From: Carex sylvatica
Taxonomy: Eukaryota; Streptophyta; Magnoliopsida; Poales; Cyperaceae
Reading direction: 5' to 3'
Length of the DNA stretch: 19,730 nt
NCBI GenBank assembly: GCA_964058845.1
Contig: CAXKVR010000743.1
Coordinates: forward strand, 1 to 19,730
Under the pieces are notes generated by a model that was not told where the DNA came from, did not search any database, and saw nothing but the letters and a program-made list of their open reading frames with translations. A program made the translations under genes and the position numbers. This document shows, piece by piece, positions 18,547 to 19,730 of this stretch; the stretch's first letter is position 1; each line of letters begins with the position of its first letter.

Positions 18547-18728
18547 CAGTTTGGTTCCATAGTTATTGAATTCGAAGTGATTTTAATGAGTTCGTTCATT
18601 ATCTTTAGAATTTGTACTCACGAATTTTAAAGTATACGCAAAAGTGCAGGTGTGAATCCTAAAACAGATCTGATAGTGACGAACTCATTGAAACTATTTT
18701 GGATCCAATGGCCATCGAACTCAAACTG
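18547..18728. mobile_element. Small inverted-repeat element with CAGTTTG ends
   Basis: CAGTTTGGTTC... at 18547 and the reverse complement of the sequence ending at 18728, CAGTTTGAGTTC..., form arms of about 56 bp. Both arms continue to TCAATGAGTTCGT or TTAATGAGTTCGT. The CAG...CTG ends recall hAT or CACTA termini, but the adjacent 8-mers (ACTGAAAA and CTCTCCTA) do not match, so no target duplication supports the exact ends. Confidence 0.6.
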
Positions 18729-18740
18729 CTCTCCTAACTA

Positions 18741-18928
18741 CTCTATTCTGAGTGCGTATCCTCTAAGATATCTCAACTTTTGTGTGTCTGGTGCCTATTC
18801 GGGAGTGATGTAGGAGTCAATATTATGTATGCTTTGAGATTCGTGCAAAACGTATTTAAACAGTTGAAATTTTCTATAAAATCACGCAAAATTTGAGATA
18901 TCTCAGAGGATACGAATTTCTCTATTTT
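18741..18928. mobile_element. MITE with GTATCCTCT ends and 9-bp target duplication
   Basis: The element is 18750-18919 (170 bp). Its ends read GAGTGCGTATCCTCT on the left and AAATTCGTATCCTCT on the right (reverse complement), followed by (A/G)AGATATCTCAA in both arms. The flanks CTCTATTCT (18741-18749) and CTCTATTTT (18920-18928) differ at one position, giving a 9-bp duplication typical of Mutator-like elements. The GTATCCTCT core is shared with element B at 6335-6554, so the two are probably related. Confidence 0.78.
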
Positions 18929-19730
18929 ATCCTTGCCTTCGTACCACTACCAGGGGATTTATCCGTTACCATTATTCGCTCTTATTAAATACTAGTATAA
19001 AAATTCGATTTGGATTATCCTTTCGTTTTTTTCTTTTATAAATGTATCAACTTTCAGAATCTCTTTCATGGGATATGATAGGATGACTAATAAATGAAAT
19101 ATGTGTACATCGTTTGGTTTATAATATTTATTCGTAAATGAAGAATATGATTACGGTGTTTTTTTTCCTTGTTCTAGAAGATATCATAGTAATATTATGG
19201 TAGCTTTAATTTCTATACGTTCTCATGACTTTGAAAAATAAATAAAAACTATTAAGAGTCATAGCATTATTACATTAATTTCTTTTAAAACAATTGACAA
19301 AAAATGGGGAAAAAAATGATGCATGGTATTGGATAAGAATTAATGCATTCCAAAGGAATTGTAACCGAATTTTTTATAAATATTCAAAAAAATAATTAAA
19401 TTTCAAAAAATAACCAAAGATGTGCAGGATTTCGAAATCTATCCAAAACGAAAAAAAAAATTCCGGTAATTCAGTCTAAAATCGAAAATTATTTTCCGGT
19501 TTTACAATTCCAAAACCAGCAGCTAAAAAAAAAACCTTAAATTTTTTTTTTTTAGTTTTGGAATTCCAAAACCTTTTCCATAAAAAAAAATTAATTGGAA
19601 ATTTTTTTTATTTAAATAGAAATATTTATAATTTATTTATTTTTTGTATTGAAATATTATAAATTTTTAATATATTTCTTTAAAAATAGATGGAATATTA
19701 TATAATTTGATTTATTAGAAAAACTGCTAC
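18929..19730. other. AT-rich right edge with palindromes, no gene seen
   Basis: No reading frame of note. GTTTTGGAATTCCAAAAC at 19555-19572 is a perfect 18-bp palindrome, and GGTTTTACAATTCCAAAACC near 19497-19516 is an imperfect version of it. Between and around them are long A and T runs. This may be one end of a transposable element continuing beyond the window. Confidence 0.45.

Noticed and set aside
1..19730. tRNA, rRNA, CRISPR or known microRNA sequences
   Set aside because: I scanned for T-loop words (GGTTCGAATCC type) and familiar plant microRNA cores and found none. The regular repeats at 1-1525 are far too long to be a CRISPR array.

Overview
The window looks like nuclear DNA of a flowering plant. 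It is strongly AT-rich, its two genes are of plant-specific types (an SCF F-box/kelch protein and an FCS-like zinc finger protein), introns are GT-AG, and the intergenic space is filled with non-coding transposon derivatives: fold-back MITEs, hAT-like and Mutator-like elements, and a Copia-like LTR. The species cannot be named from the sequence.

Layout. Positions 1-1525 hold five copies plus a stub of a ~300-bp tandem repeat. Next comes a probable Copia-type LTR in minus orientation (about 1525-3400), then a 399-bp fold-back MITE with an exact 8-bp target duplication (3548-3962), then an inverted partial copy of the 300-bp repeat (4117-4261). A hAT-like non-autonomous element lies at 5164-5629. 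Two abutting MITEs at 6125-6562 share the target word TTCGGC.

The gene-bearing core is 7060-12250. SKIP30 is on the plus strand, with an intronless CDS at 8692-9750 preceded by a non-coding leader exon, a ~1.34-kb 5' UTR intron (7293-8636) and two short uORFs. Tail-to-tail with it on the minus strand is an FLZ (FCS-like zinc finger, formerly DUF581) gene of the FLZ10-like type. Its CDS is complement(join(11090..11159,11314..12110)), and one 154-bp intron splits the zinc finger between its two cysteine pairs. The two genes act in unrelated pathways: SKIP30 is predicted to choose substrates for an SCF ubiquitin ligase, and FLZ proteins are adaptors of SnRK1 energy signalling. Nothing suggests they function together.

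The right third (13100-19730) has no recognisable gene. It holds a truncated relative of the 3556-3954 MITE (13236-13400), a GAATAG-rich fold-back element (14381-14862), a 1.53-kb Mutator-like element with ~250-bp terminal inverted repeats (15095-16625), an orphan promoter-like island with three TGGGCC-type sites and a G-box (17702-17747), and two small inverted-repeat elements (18547-18728 and 18750-18919).

I found no previously undescribed protein system. The most notable observations are the repeat array with its distant inverted copy, the family of compound-hairpin MITEs ending in GTATCCTCT, the long-TIR element with GC-rich blocks, and the orphan promoter island.
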